Source: Sphingomonas sp. PAMC 26605
Lineage (GTDB): Bacteria; Pseudomonadota; Alphaproteobacteria; Sphingomonadales; Sphingomonadaceae
Assembly (NCBI RefSeq): GCF_000241485.1
Contig: NZ_JH584241.1
Location: 3,368,369-3,432,368 of the forward strand
Length of the DNA: 64,000 nt
Direction of reading: 5' to 3'
The position numbers were made by a program, and so were the translations under genes. The notes under the pieces were generated by a model. It was given only the letters and a program-made list of their open reading frames with translations. It did not search any database and was not told the DNA's origin. Below are positions 43,365 through 53,103 of the stretch, in pieces. Every line of letters starts with the position of its first letter. Positions within the stretch are counted from its first letter, which is position 1.

Positions 43365-43850
43365 ATGCATACGCCCAAGTTGCCGCTGCATCCCTCGAGC
43401 GACCTGGCGATGACATGCCCAAGCGCCCAGCCCGACATGGCCGAGGCGCACGTCTTCGGCGTGGTCGCGGGCACCTTGGCCGAACCGCGGATCGCCTATC
43501 TCAAGCACGATGCGAAGGTGGGCGCCGAGGTGATCGATCGGCTCGGCACGCTCGATCCGACGCTGATCTTTCGCTACTCCGGCGTTTGCGAAAACAGCGC
43601 GTGCGGCCAGTTCGATAACGGCCGCTGCGGGCTTGGCCACCGCATCCTCGAACAGTTGATGCCCGTCGTCGACACCCTCCCCTCATGCCAGATTCGCGCG
43701 ACATGCCGGTGGCATCAAGAGCAAGGCGATGCGATCTGCCTGCGCTGTCCGCAAGTGATGACGCGCGTCCCGCCGGACCAGACGCAATTGCGCGCTGCGG
43801 CCCGACGGCCCGACGCCGATCGCCTGCCCCCGGCCGCCATGGTCGGCTGA
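43365..43850 (+). CDS. Cysteine-rich orphan protein, metal or Fe-S cluster candidate
   Basis: 161 aa, no signal peptide. It has MTCPSAQP near residue 22, then [15 protein letters not shown] (three Cys in 12 residues) and [21 protein letters not shown] (four Cys plus His), enough to bind metal or iron-sulfur clusters; the CxxC at the end (CLRC) is typical. A stretch [17 protein letters not shown] precedes the Cys region. GGGAGGCGGGA before the ATG is a good ribosome-binding site. The C-terminal 25 residues are Arg/Ala/Pro-rich and may be poorly folded. No family is recognised. It follows the orphan gene at 43051 by 15 bp. Confidence 0.68.
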   Translation: MHTPKLPLHPSSDLAMTCPSAQPDMAEAHVFGVVAGTLAEPRIAYLKHDAKVGAEVIDRLGTLDPTLIFRYSGVCENSACGQFDNGRCGLGHRILEQLMPVVDTLPSCQIRATCRWHQEQGDAICLRCPQVMTRVPPDQTQLRAAARRPDADRLPPAAMVG

Positions 43851-43915
43851 CCCGACCGCCGCAAAAACGGCTGTCCCCTTTGCCTCGCCGACTTGCGCCC
43901 GCTATCAGCCGGTGC

Positions 43916-45229
43916 ATGACACATGACGTACACATTATTGGCGGGGGCCTCGCGGGCTCCGAAGCCGCCTGGCAACTCGCCGAGGCCGGGTTCAAGGTCA
44001 AACTTTCGGAGATGCGTGGTTCGGGCGAGATGACCCCGGCGCACCAGACCGACGGCCTTGCCGAACTGGTCTGTTCGAACAGCTTCCGTTCGGACGATGC
44101 GACGAGCAACGCGGTCGGGTTGATCCACCAGGAGATGCGCACGCTCGGCTCGCTCATTCTGCGCGAGGCCGACGTCCACAAGGTGCCCGCCGGATCGGCG
44201 CTCGCAGTCGATCGCGATCGCTTCTCCGATGGCGTCACTGCGGCGCTAAGCGCACACCCGAATATCACGATCGTCCGTGAGCGTGTGGACGTCCTGCCCG
44301 AGACCGGGCTGACGATCGTCGCGACCGGCCCGCTCACCGCCCCGGCGCTTGCCTCGAGCATCGGTGGCGCGACCGGTAGCGACGCACTCGCCTTCTTCGA
44401 TGCGATCGCGCCGATCGTCCATTTCGACAGCATCGACATGGACACCGCCTGGTTCCAGTCGCGCTGGAACAAGGGGGAAGGCAAGGATTACATCAACTGC
44501 GCGCTCAACAAGGAGGAGTATCTCGCCTTCCACACCGGGCTGATCGAGGGCGAGAAGACCGAGTTCAAGGAATGGGAGGACGTCCCCTATTTCGAGGGCT
44601 GCATGCCGATCGAGGTGGCGGCATCGCGCGGGGTCGACACGCTGCGCTACGGGCCGATGAAGCCCGTCGGGCTCGACGATCCGCGCACCGGACGCTGGCC
44701 CTATGCGGTCGTCCAGCTCCGGCAGGACAATGCGTCGGCCACGCTGTGGAACATCGTCGGCTTCCAGACCAAGCTGAAGCATAGCGAGCAGGTCCGGCTG
44801 TTCCGCACCATCCCCGGGCTGCAGAATGCCGAATTCGCGCGGTTGGGCGGATTGCATCGCAACACCTTCATCCGCTCGCCCGAATTGCTCGACGCGACGT
44901 TGCGGTTGAAGGCGCGTCCCAACATCCGCTTCGCCGGCCAGATCACCGGCTGCGAGGGCTATGTCGAAAGCGCGGCGATCGGGCTGCTCGCCGGGCGCTT
45001 CGCCGCGGCCGAACTCGGCGGCGCGGCGATGAGCCCGCCGCCGGTCGCGACAGCGCTGGGCGCTTTGCTGCATCACATCACCGGCGCCGCGGTGGCCGAG
45101 ACGTATCAGCCGATGAACGTCAATTTCGGCCTGTTCCCGCCGATCGAGGGCCGTACCAAGAAGGCCGATCGCAAGAAGATGTATACCGACCGCGCGCGCG
45201 ACGCGCTCGGGGCGTGGCTCGCGGCTTAG
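43916..45229 (+). CDS. trmFO: tRNA (uracil-5-)-methyltransferase TrmFO, folate-dependent
   Basis: 437 aa. FAD/NAD(P)H enzyme that methylates U54 of tRNA with methylene-tetrahydrofolate. [14 protein letters not shown] is the FAD loop (residues 6-19); C53 is in [11 protein letters not shown] and the second active-site Cys is near residue 225 in [10 protein letters not shown]. Also present are [16 protein letters not shown] [11 protein letters not shown] and MNVNFGLFP at the C-terminus. The start is set at 43916 because the longer frame has no signal and lies in a Cys-rich gene. It is followed by a convergent EF-hand gene 7 bp away. Confidence 0.97.
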   Translation: MTHDVHIIGGGLAGSEAAWQLAEAGFKVKLSEMRGSGEMTPAHQTDGLAELVCSNSFRSDDATSNAVGLIHQEMRTLGSLILREADVHKVPAGSALAVDRDRFSDGVTAALSAHPNITIVRERVDVLPETGLTIVATGPLTAPALASSIGGATGSDALAFFDAIAPIVHFDSIDMDTAWFQSRWNKGEGKDYINCALNKEEYLAFHTGLIEGEKTEFKEWEDVPYFEGCMPIEVAASRGVDTLRYGPMKPVGLDDPRTGRWPYAVVQLRQDNASATLWNIVGFQTKLKHSEQVRLFRTIPGLQNAEFARLGGLHRNTFIRSPELLDATLRLKARPNIRFAGQITGCEGYVESAAIGLLAGRFAAAELGGAAMSPPPVATALGALLHHITGAAVAETYQPMNVNFGLFPPIEGRTKKADRKKMYTDRARDALGAWLAA

Positions 45230-45236
45230 GCACCGA

Positions 45237-45719
45237 TCAGCTCTCCTCGCCGTTCGCTGGTGCCTCATCCTTGGCGGCCGGCGGACAGTCGCGCCGGATG
45301 CGCGGCGGCTTGCGCTTGACCGCGGTCCTGGCGAATTCGACCGGCGTCATCGCACCGGATTTGTCGGCGTCGGCCAGCGCGAACTTGCCCTCGGCCTTCA
45401 CTGCCCATTCGTCGAACGACAGCATGCCGTCATGGTTGACGTCGAGTTTGGCGAATGCCTTGCGCCGAGCGGCGAGATATTCCTCGCGCGTGACCTTGCC
45501 GTCGCGATCCTTGTCGTAGCGATCGAAGCGTTTCTGCTCGCGCGTCTTGTCGCTCGCCTCGGGAACGGTCGCGGGAAGCGGGGCGGTCGCCCCGGCCGCT
45601 GGCGGCGCCGGGGAGGAGAGCGGCAACGCCGCGACCGAGCGCGCATTGCGATTCAAAATCAGCATCCCCGCCGCCGCTAGCGCTAATGCCGCCAGCCCGC
45701 CCACCAGATAGCGCCACAT
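45237..45719 (-). CDS. EF-hand domain protein, membrane-anchored
   Basis: About 160 aa. A transmembrane segment (YLVGGLAALALAAAGMLIL) sits at the N-terminus, then a Pro/Ala linker and three EF-hand-like loops: DKDRDGKVTREE, DVNHDGMLSFDE and DADKSGAMTPVE. It may be a calcium-responsive envelope protein. A GGGGGG site is placed before the ATG at 45719; the alternative ATG at 45746 would add MAQQSWGDD. It converges with trmFO. No functional partner is clear. Confidence 0.82.
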   Translation of the reverse strand: MWRYLVGGLAALALAAAGMLILNRNARSVAALPLSSPAPPAAGATAPLPATVPEASDKTREQKRFDRYDKDRDGKVTREEYLAARRKAFAKLDVNHDGMLSFDEWAVKAEGKFALADADKSGAMTPVEFARTAVKRKPPRIRRDCPPAAKDEAPANGEES

Positions 45720-45775
45720 ATCGTCCCCCCACGACTGTTGCGCCATCGTAACGCTTTCTCGTCGATCGCGAAAGG

Positions 45776-46450
45776 CTATCGTCCGGTGAGTCGGTGCAGC
45801 GCCAGCCGCGCGACCCGGCGCGGCGTGGCGCGGAGTATCGGCGTGTCGAGTGGAACGGCAAGGTCCATCCGCGCAAGATGGGCAAGCGCGCCCAACGGCC
45901 GCCCCGCCCGGCTCCACCGTATCGCCGTCGCCGCCGCGATCGCGGGTGACGCGGCCGCCGCGGCGCGTCGCGCCGCCTCGGGATCGCGCATGTGACGAGC
46001 CAGGTCGGCCAAAGCCCATCCTTCGCCGGCCGCTTCGACCGGGTCACTCGAGGCACCGCCAAGGAGCGACCGGGCCGCGACGAACATCGTACGCCCGCGC
46101 GCGGCGGCATGAGCCGCCAGAGCCGCCGGGCCGATCGCCTCTGCCTCGAGCAGCGCTTCCCATCCGTCGATCATCGCCGCAAGCTGCGCGCCAGAGACGC
46201 CGCGCGGCAGAACGCTTTCGGCCAGCGCCTGCAAGACCGGTTGCGCCGGCGGCGGTGCGGCGTCGAGCGCGGTCAGCGCGTCGTGCCACCATGTCAGCCG
46301 CATCTGCCCGACCAATGGTTCGCGCGTCGTGCGAAGGATCTGTCCGAGCGTGTCGTCGAGCGCAAGCAGCGCGGCAAGGCCGGTTCGCGTTGCCGCGGGG
46401 GCGTAGGACAGCACAAGCGCACGCTCGGGCACCGTAGCGCGATCGTTCAT
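45776..46450 (-). CDS. Squalene/phytoene synthase-like protein
   Basis: 224 aa. It resembles the SQS/PSY fold, with LSYAPAATRTGLAALLALDDTLGQIL at the start and RLTWWHDAL, but the DxxxD motifs of true synthases are not clear; LADLARHMRD is a weak match. Short family members without catalytic motifs assist respiratory-complex assembly in other bacteria. It lies 126 bp downstream of pdhB, on the same strand. The function is inferred; an isoprenoid synthase role is less likely. Confidence 0.78.
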   Translation of the reverse strand: MNDRATVPERALVLSYAPAATRTGLAALLALDDTLGQILRTTREPLVGQMRLTWWHDALTALDAAPPPAQPVLQALAESVLPRGVSGAQLAAMIDGWEALLEAEAIGPAALAAHAAARGRTMFVAARSLLGGASSDPVEAAGEGWALADLARHMRDPEAARRAAAAASPAIAAATAIRWSRAGRPLGALAHLARMDLAVPLDTPILRATPRRVARLALHRLTGR

Positions 46451-46575
46451 CGTGCTCTCCCGCTGATGGCACTCGTCGGATCGGAGGGAATCATCCGCCG
46501 ACGCTAGTCGCGAAGGCTTGGCTGCAGCAAGCGCGCATCCCGCCAGCCGCGGCTGACGGGACGGCGACTGGGCGC

Positions 46576-47994
46576 TCAGCCCCGGTAAGTCACCTGCTTG
46601 ACCGCCGCGACGATCTTGTCGGCGTTGACCAGCATCAGCTTCTCGAGGTTCGCTGCATAGGGCATCGGCACGTCCTCGTTGGTGACGCGCAGCACCGGTG
46701 CGTCGAGATCGTCGAAGCCCTGCTCCATGCACAAAGCCTGGATTTCCGACGCGATCGAGCAGGTCGGCCAGCCTTCCTCGGCAACGACGAGGCGGTTGGT
46801 CTTCTTGAGGCTCTTGAGCACCGATTGGGTGTCGAGCGGGCGCAGCGTGCGCAGGTCGAGCACTTCGGCGTCGATGCCCTCGTCCGCCAGCTTCGCGGCG
46901 GCTTCGAGCGCGAGCCCGACGCCGATCGAATAGCTGACGATCGTGACGTCCTTGCCCTCGCGCATGATCCGCGCCTTGCCGATCGGCAGGACGTAGTCAT
47001 CAAGCTTGGGCACGTCGAAGGTGCGGCCGTAGAGCAGCTCGTTCTCGAGGAACACGACGGGATCCTCGGTACGGATCGCCGCCTTGAGCAGGCCCTTGGC
47101 ATCGGCGGCGTCATACGGCGCGATCACGATCAGGCCGGGGACGCTCGCATACCACGGCGCATAGTTCTGCGAATGCTGCGCACCGACGCGGCTCGCCGCA
47201 GCGTTCGGCCCGCGGAACACGATCGGGCAGCGCATCTGGCCACCCGACATGTAGTTGGTCTTGGCGGCCGAGTTTACGATGTGATCGATCGCCTGCATCG
47301 CGAAGTTGAAGGTCATGAACTCGACGATCGGACGAAGCCCGCCCATCGCCGCGCCCGTGCCGATACCGGCAAAGCCGTATTCGGTGATCGGCGTGTCGAT
47401 CACGCGCTTGTCGCCGAACTCCTCGAGCAGACCCTGCGTCACCTTGTACGCGCCCTGATATTGCGCAACTTCCTCGCCCATCACGAAGATGCGCTTATCG
47501 GCGCGCATTTCCTCGGCCATTGCGTCGCGCAAAGCCTCGCGCAGCGTCAGCTTGACCATCTCGGTCCCCTCGGGGATCGCGGGATCGCTGACTTCGGCCT
47601 TGTGCTCGGCAGCCTTCTCGAGCTGGTGCGTACCGGTGTCGACCTTCTTGGCCTGGGGCTCCGGCGTCGCCTCGGCCTTCTGTTCGGCGGGCTGATCGGG
47701 CGCGGGCGCTGCGGCTTCGGACTTGCCTTCGCCGGTCGCGGCGGGCTCTTCGCCCTCGGCGGTCAGCGTCGCGATGACGGTGCCGACCTTCACATTGTCG
47801 GTGCCCTCGGCGACGAGGATCTGGCCGATCGTCCCTTCGTCGACGGCTTCGAATTCCATCGTCGCCTTGTCGGTCTCGATCTCGGCCATGATGTCGCCCG
47901 ACTTGACGACGTCACCTTCCTTGACGAGCCATTTGGCGAGCGTGCCCTCCTCCATCGTCGGGGAGAGCGCGGGCATCTTGATTTCGACGGGCAT
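46576..47994 (-). CDS. pdhB: Pyruvate dehydrogenase E1 beta subunit with N-terminal lipoyl domain
   Basis: 472 aa. A lipoyl domain (about 1-80) has lipoyl Lys43 in [10 protein letters not shown], followed by an Ala/Pro/Glu-rich linker (about 85-140) and the E1 beta transketolase-like domain (about 145-465), with [30 protein letters not shown] and [16 protein letters not shown]. This architecture is common in alphaproteobacteria. It overlaps pdhA as TGATG and works with it in the complex that makes acetyl-CoA. Confidence 0.97.
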   Translation of the reverse strand: MPVEIKMPALSPTMEEGTLAKWLVKEGDVVKSGDIMAEIETDKATMEFEAVDEGTIGQILVAEGTDNVKVGTVIATLTAEGEEPAATGEGKSEAAAPAPDQPAEQKAEATPEPQAKKVDTGTHQLEKAAEHKAEVSDPAIPEGTEMVKLTLREALRDAMAEEMRADKRIFVMGEEVAQYQGAYKVTQGLLEEFGDKRVIDTPITEYGFAGIGTGAAMGGLRPIVEFMTFNFAMQAIDHIVNSAAKTNYMSGGQMRCPIVFRGPNAAASRVGAQHSQNYAPWYASVPGLIVIAPYDAADAKGLLKAAIRTEDPVVFLENELLYGRTFDVPKLDDYVLPIGKARIMREGKDVTIVSYSIGVGLALEAAAKLADEGIDAEVLDLRTLRPLDTQSVLKSLKKTNRLVVAEEGWPTCSIASEIQALCMEQGFDDLDAPVLRVTNEDVPMPYAANLEKLMLVNADKIVAAVKQVTYRG

Positions 47995-49040
47995 CAGTAT
48001 GTTTCCACCAGAATGTCGGTGTAGAGTTCGGCTGCGTCAGGCTCGGGCGCCTGCTCGGCGAAGTCGGCGGCTTCGTTGACGATCTTGCGGATCTCCTGGT
48101 CGACCGTCTTGAGCTCAGCCTCGGTCACGCCCTGCGCGTCGAGCAGCTTTTTGACATGGTCGATCGGATCCGACTTGTCGCGCACCGCCTGGACTTCGTC
48201 GCGCGAGCGATACTTGGCCGGATCGGACATCGAGTGGCCGCGATAGCGATAGGTCTTCATCTCGAGGATGATCGGCCCCTTGCCCGCGCGGACCCAGGCG
48301 AGCGCTTCCTCGGCGGCGCCGCGGCACGCCAGCACGTCCATGCCGTCGACCTGGATGCCCGGGATGCGGAACGATTCGCCGCGGCGGAAGAGCTGGTCCT
48401 CGGCCGACGAGCGGTTGACGCTCGTGCCCATCGCGTACTCATTATTCTCGATCACATAGATGATCGGCAGCTTCCACAGCTCGGCCATGTTGAAGCTCTC
48501 GTACACCTGCCCCTGGTTCGACGCACCGTCGCCGAAATAGGCCATGGCGACGCCGCCATCCTCGTTATATTTGTGGGCGAAGGCGAGGCCCGTGCCGAGC
48601 GACACCTGCGCGCCGACGATGCCGTGGCCGCCGTAGAACTTCTTCTCGGTCGAGAACATGTGCATCGAGCCGCCCTTGCCGCGGCTGATGCCCGCGCCAC
48701 GCCCGGTCAGCTCGGCCATGATCACCTTGGGGTCGATGCCGTAGGCGAGCATGTGGCCGTGATCGCGATACCCGGTGATGACCGAGTCCTTGTCGCCGTC
48801 GAGACCCGACTGCAGGCCGACCGCGACGGCTTCCTGGCCGATATAGAGGTGGCAGAAGCCGCCGATCAGGCCGAGGCCATAGAGCTGGCCGGCCTTTTCC
48901 TCGAAGCGGCGAATGAGGAGCATCTGCTTGTAGAAAGCGAGCAGCTCTTCCTTCGAGGCCTCGTACAGTTTGGGCTCGTCGGGGCGCTCGCGGTTCGGCA
49001 CCGGGGGTTGTGCCTTTACGGCGGCGGGGGCTTTTGCCAC
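47994..49040 (-). CDS. pdhA: Pyruvate dehydrogenase E1 alpha subunit
   Basis: 348 aa. Thiamine diphosphate motif [20 protein letters not shown]...IENN (GDG-X-N). It also shows [50 protein letters not shown] and the phosphorylation-loop-like [19 protein letters not shown]. The start is a GTG at 49040. It precedes pdhB in one transcription unit. The E2 and E3 genes are not in the window. Confidence 0.97.
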   Translation of the reverse strand: MAKAPAAVKAQPPVPNRERPDEPKLYEASKEELLAFYKQMLLIRRFEEKAGQLYGLGLIGGFCHLYIGQEAVAVGLQSGLDGDKDSVITGYRDHGHMLAYGIDPKVIMAELTGRGAGISRGKGGSMHMFSTEKKFYGGHGIVGAQVSLGTGLAFAHKYNEDGGVAMAYFGDGASNQGQVYESFNMAELWKLPIIYVIENNEYAMGTSVNRSSAEDQLFRRGESFRIPGIQVDGMDVLACRGAAEEALAWVRAGKGPIILEMKTYRYRGHSMSDPAKYRSRDEVQAVRDKSDPIDHVKKLLDAQGVTEAELKTVDQEIRKIVNEAADFAEQAPEPDAAELYTDILVETY

Positions 49041-49262
49041 GTCTTGAAGACCTCATAACCTGGGGAGAGGGACGCCGAGCCTATAGGCGCGATGTTGCGC
49101 CGATATCAATCGCCCCCGTCAAAACGATGCACGCGCCGCATGTTTCCCGCGGTGCCGCTCGGGATGACGGGGAACGAGGGACGGCGGAACAGCGCAAGTT
49201 TCTGCGCGCCAAGCATATCGTCGATTGCCCCCCCGCCCGCGCAGAGCTTAAGGCAGCATAAA

Positions 49263-50546
49263 ATGACAGCCGCCCCGCACCCGCTCCGCATCGCCCAGTT
49301 CCGCTCCTATTGGGCGGCACGCTTCGCGATGACGATCGCGCAGAATGCGATGATCATCGTCATCGGCTGGCAGACCTACACGATCGCGCGCACGACGATG
49401 TCGCCCGCTGGCGCCGCCGCGCAGCTCGGGCTGATCGGGCTGCTGCAGTTCATACCGCTGTTCGTCACGACGCCGATCACCGGCTGGGTCGCCGATCGAT
49501 TCGACCGGCGGCTGATCACGCGCTGCACGCTCGCGCTGCAGGTGCTGTGCGCGCTGATCCTCGCGCTCGTCACCTATACCGAGGGGATGACGCTTCCCGT
49601 GCTGTTCTCGGTCGCGGTCCTGCTCGGGCTCGGCCGCGCCTTTGCCGGGCCGGCGTTCGGCGCGCTCGCGCCCAATCTCGTGCCGCGCGAAGTCCTGCCG
49701 ACCGCGATCGCGCTGAGTTCGATCTCGTGGCAGGTCGGCACGATCATCGGGCCGGCGCTCGGCGGCTTCGCCTATGCCGCCGCGCCATGGGGCGCATACG
49801 CACTGGCGACGGTGTTGTTCGTGGTCGCACTCGCAGCGATGCTCACGATCCCGCCGGTGCCGCGGTCGATCGCCGCGCATAAGGGCAATCCGCTGCGCCA
49901 GATCGTCGATGGCCTCGCCTATGTCGGTCAGAACAAGCTGGTGCTCGGCGCGATCACGCTCGATCTGTTCGCCGTGTTCCTGGCAGGAACCAGCGCGTTG
50001 CTGCCGATCTACGCGCACGACATTCTGAAGGTCGGCCCGCAAGGGCTGAGCCTGCTTGCCGCCGCACCCGCCGTCGGGGCTGCGGTGGTCGCGCTGTTCT
50101 TCTCGTTCCGCCCGATCAAGACCAATGTCGGGCCCAAGATGCTCGGCGCGGTGCTGGTCTATGGCGTCGCCACGGTGGTGTTCGGCCTGTCACAGATCAT
50201 GACGCTGAGCCTCGGCGCGCTCGTCGTCGCGGGGGCGGCGGACATGTTCTCGGTCTATATCCGCCAGTCGCTCGTCACGCTGCACACGCCCGACGACAAG
50301 CGCGGGCGCGTCGGCGCGGTGTCGCAGCTCACCATTTCGGCCTCGAACGAGCTCGGCGAGGCTGAGTCGGGCTTCCTCGCGGCGGCGCTCGGGCCGGTCG
50401 GCGCGGTGCTGGTCGGCGGCGGGGGGGCGATTGTCGTGACGATCCTCTGGACCTATCTCTTCCCAAGCATTCGCAATGCGAAAACCTTCGATCCGCCCAA
50501 AAGCGCGCAAGACTCGCACGATCTCGAACTGGAGGCCACGCCATGA
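49263..50546 (+). CDS. MFS transporter (EntS-like exporter)
   Basis: 427 aa, with about 12 transmembrane helices. The opening [32 protein letters not shown] and the motif [18 protein letters not shown] (motif A, helix 2-3 loop) are seen in the EntS/enterobactin-export subgroup. The ATG at 49263 is preceded by TTAAGGCAG about 8 bases upstream. The following cysK overlaps by ATGA. The substrate cannot be told from the sequence; siderophore or drug export are possible. Confidence 0.86.
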   Translation: MTAAPHPLRIAQFRSYWAARFAMTIAQNAMIIVIGWQTYTIARTTMSPAGAAAQLGLIGLLQFIPLFVTTPITGWVADRFDRRLITRCTLALQVLCALILALVTYTEGMTLPVLFSVAVLLGLGRAFAGPAFGALAPNLVPREVLPTAIALSSISWQVGTIIGPALGGFAYAAAPWGAYALATVLFVVALAAMLTIPPVPRSIAAHKGNPLRQIVDGLAYVGQNKLVLGAITLDLFAVFLAGTSALLPIYAHDILKVGPQGLSLLAAAPAVGAAVVALFFSFRPIKTNVGPKMLGAVLVYGVATVVFGLSQIMTLSLGALVVAGAADMFSVYIRQSLVTLHTPDDKRGRVGAVSQLTISASNELGEAESGFLAAALGPVGAVLVGGGGAIVVTILWTYLFPSIRNAKTFDPPKSAQDSHDLELEATP

Positions 50547-51463
50547 AAGCCAACACGATCCTCGACACGATCGGCAACACGCCGCACGTCCGCGTCCAGA
50601 AGCTGTTCCCCGGCGCCGAAGTGTGGATCAAGTCGGAACGCTCGAACCCCGGCGGCTCGATCAAGGACCGCATCGCGCTGGCGATGATCGAGGCGGCCGA
50701 GCGTGACGGCCATCTCCAGCACGGCGGGACGATCATCGAGCCCACTTCGGGCAACACCGGCGTCGGCCTCGCGATGGTCGCCGCAGTCAAGGGCTACAAG
50801 CTCGTGCTCGTGATGCCCGAGAGCATGTCGCTTGAACGCCGCCGCCTGATGCTGGCGTACGGCGCGACCTTCGACCTCACCCCGCGCGAGAAGGGCATGA
50901 AGGGCGCGATCGAGCGGGCGCTCGAACTCGTCGAACAGACGCCGAACGCGTGGATGCCGCAGCAGTTCGAGAACCCCGCCAACATCGACGTCCATGTCCG
51001 CACGACTGCGCTCGAGATTCTCAACGACTTCCGCGATTCGCCGATCGACGTGATCATCACCGGCGTCGGCACCGGCGGGCACATCACCGGTGTCGCCGAG
51101 CGGCTCAAGCAGGAGTGGCCGAACCTCAAGGTCTATGCGGTCGAGCCCGCCGCATCGCCGGTAATCTCGGGCGGGACGCCAGGACCGCATCCGATCCAGG
51201 GGATCGGCGCGGGCTTCGTCCCCGCCAACCTCCACACCCAGGCGATCGACGGCGCGATCAAGGTCGACGCAACCGTCGCCAAGGACATGGCACGCCGCTC
51301 GGCGGCCGAGGAAGGGATGCTCGTCGGAATCAGCTCGGGCGCGACGCTCGCCGCGATCCTGCAGAAGCTGCCCGATCTGCCCGAGGGTGTGCGTGTGCTC
51401 GGCTTCAACTACGACACGGGCGAGCGCTATCTGTCGGTCCCGGACTTCCTGCCGGAGAGTTGA
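50543..51463 (+). CDS. cysK: Cysteine synthase A (O-acetylserine sulfhydrylase)
   Basis: 306 aa, PLP enzyme. Schiff-base Lys in [10 protein letters not shown] (about residue 42), [21 protein letters not shown] and the C-terminal SSGATLAAI. It converts O-acetylserine and sulfide to cysteine. Overlaps the MFS gene by ATGA, so they may be co-transcribed. Length is right for CysK. A cystathionine beta-synthase-like role is less likely because it lacks extra domains. Confidence 0.96.
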   Translation: MKANTILDTIGNTPHVRVQKLFPGAEVWIKSERSNPGGSIKDRIALAMIEAAERDGHLQHGGTIIEPTSGNTGVGLAMVAAVKGYKLVLVMPESMSLERRRLMLAYGATFDLTPREKGMKGAIERALELVEQTPNAWMPQQFENPANIDVHVRTTALEILNDFRDSPIDVIITGVGTGGHITGVAERLKQEWPNLKVYAVEPAASPVISGGTPGPHPIQGIGAGFVPANLHTQAIDGAIKVDATVAKDMARRSAAEEGMLVGISSGATLAAILQKLPDLPEGVRVLGFNYDTGERYLSVPDFLPES

Positions 51464-51764
51464 GCGGGGTCGCAATACGCTGACCGGACACGCCACACAC
51501 ACTGGTTCGTCACCCCGGGCTTGTCCCGGGGTGCACCGGGATGGACGCGCGCCGCCGTTGCTCATGCGGCACGGTGGACCCCGGCACGAGGCCGGGGTGA
51601 CGGTTGGGGGATTGATGTATCTTCCGAACGGTGCCTGACCGCGGATCGCGCTGACATCGCGCCCATTTCGTATCCGCGCGGGAATGCGCTAAAGGCGCTG
51701 GCCCAATTCGGTCAGGAGCCGTTCGTGCCCTCGTTGCTTCTTCTCAATTCCCGGTCGTGACGGC
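51464..51764. other. Intergenic region with a sphingomonad-type repeat
   Basis: This 301-bp gap has no supportable gene. It holds the repeat at 51508-51602 (see its own entry). The region from about 51610 to 51764 must include the promoter of the cell-wall hydrolase gene; no clear -10/-35 pair was seen. Confidence 0.7.
51508..51602. repeat. Dispersed inverted repeat with two hairpins
   Basis: The left arm, starting CGTCACCCCGGG (51508-51532), is an imperfect reverse complement of the right arm ending GGCCGGGGTGACG (51578-51602), and each arm folds into a CCCCGG hairpin. It has the same outer word GTCACCCC as the repeats at 16.87 and 56.43 kb but a different core. Confidence 0.8.
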
Positions 51765-53069
51765 ATGACTCCCGTCCGCCCTCCTAGCGCCACCTTGCGC
51801 GCGATCGTCGTGGCGATCGCGGCGCTGGCGATCCTTGTCCCTGTCCTGCTGATCCGCTTCGCGCGGCCGCTCGTGCGCCATCATGTCGCGCGCACCGCCG
51901 CGCAGCGGGTCGTTCCCGCCGCCGAGCTGCCGCCGGTCGAGCCGGTCGCCTTCCAGGATCTCGACCCCGACGATGCGCGCGCGTTCAACGCGAGCGTACC
52001 CTTCGTCGACGGTCCCAACCCGGCCGCGCGCCCGTTCAAGCTCGGCGGCGATCCGATCCAGCGCACGCGTGCGATCGACTGCATGGCCGCTGCCGTGCTC
52101 TACGAAGCAGGCGACGATCCGGTCGGCCAACGCGCGGTCGCGCAGGTGGTGATCAACCGCGTCCGCCATCCCGCCTTCCCCAAGACGATCTGCGGCGTGG
52201 TGTTCCAGGGCGCCGAGCGCACGACCGGCTGCCAGTTCACCTTCACCTGCGACGGCGCGCTCGTCCACCACAAATGGCTCGACGCGCAATGGACGCGCGC
52301 GCGCGAAACCGCGACCGCGGCGCTGACCGGCGCGGTGTTCAAGCCGGTCGGCTATGCCACGCATTACCATACCGACTGGGTCGTGCCCTATTGGCAGTCG
52401 AGCCTCGACAAGATCGCCGCGGTGAACACGCATCTGTTCTTCCGCTGGACCGGCTGGTGGGGCACCCCGCCCGCCTTCAACCGCCACGTGTCGAACGACG
52501 AGCCGATCATCGCGCAACTCGCCGCCTATTCGGATGCGCACCGCGATGAGCCTTCGATCGTCGCGACCGAAGCGCTGTATGTCGACCCCGTCGCCGCGGC
52601 TACTCCGCTCCCGACCGAGCTGGCGAGCGACGACGGCAGCTTCCTGCTGACGCTCGACGCCAAGAAGATCACGCCCGACGGCTTCGCGCAGCTCGCCACG
52701 CGAACCTGCGGCGATCGCGCCTATTGCAAGGTGATGGGGTGGAGCGACAAGGCGAAGACGCCCGCTGCACTGCCATTGCAGCCGACGCAGATCGCCGCGC
52801 TCTCGTTCAGCTATCTGCGCGACCGGGCGCGGGGCTATGACAAGGCGCTATGGAACTGCACCGAGTTCAAGCGCGCGGACGTGTCGCAATGCATGAAGCA
52901 GCAGGTCTATCTGCCGGCACAGCGCGGCGCCGATGGGTTCAAGCTTGAGACTGTGCCCGGCGCGGTGCGTGCGCCGTTCCCGTCCGCCACGCCACCGGAG
53001 GGGCTGATCGGGGTGCGGCGCAAGGCCGAGGTCGCCCCGGTCGCAAAGCCGACGCCAGAGGGGCAGTAA
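51765..53069 (+). CDS. SleB-type cell wall hydrolase
   Basis: 434 aa. A membrane anchor (about residues 8-30, LRAIVVAIAALAILVPVLLI) is followed by a cell-wall hydrolase_2 domain at about 95-220: MAAAVLYEAGDDPVGQRAVAQVVINRVRHPAFPKTICGVVFQGAERTTGCQFTFTCDGAL, with the catalytic Glu in YEAGDDP. The C-terminal 220 residues have no recognised domain. It probably acts as a lytic peptidoglycan hydrolase attached to the inner membrane. It is followed by a convergent acyl-CoA dehydrogenase gene and a terminator hairpin. Confidence 0.92.
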   Translation: MTPVRPPSATLRAIVVAIAALAILVPVLLIRFARPLVRHHVARTAAQRVVPAAELPPVEPVAFQDLDPDDARAFNASVPFVDGPNPAARPFKLGGDPIQRTRAIDCMAAAVLYEAGDDPVGQRAVAQVVINRVRHPAFPKTICGVVFQGAERTTGCQFTFTCDGALVHHKWLDAQWTRARETATAALTGAVFKPVGYATHYHTDWVVPYWQSSLDKIAAVNTHLFFRWTGWWGTPPAFNRHVSNDEPIIAQLAAYSDAHRDEPSIVATEALYVDPVAAATPLPTELASDDGSFLLTLDAKKITPDGFAQLATRTCGDRAYCKVMGWSDKAKTPAALPLQPTQIAALSFSYLRDRARGYDKALWNCTEFKRADVSQCMKQQVYLPAQRGADGFKLETVPGAVRAPFPSATPPEGLIGVRRKAEVAPVAKPTPEGQ

Positions 53070-53075
53070 CCTGGG

Positions 53076-53096
53076 TCCTCCCCGTGCCGGGGAGGA
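53076..53096. terminator. Bidirectional terminator hairpin
   Basis: Perfect 8-bp arms TCCTCCCC (53076-53083) and GGGGAGGA (53089-53096), 5-base loop, lie between two convergent genes, 6 bases after one stop and 7 bases from the other. Confidence 0.75.
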
Positions 53097-53103
53097 GCGA
53101 CGT

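Noticed and set aside
51765..53069. SleB-type hydrolase as a spore germination enzyme
   Set aside because: The organism is not a spore former by context; the family also serves general peptidoglycan hydrolysis in proteobacteria.
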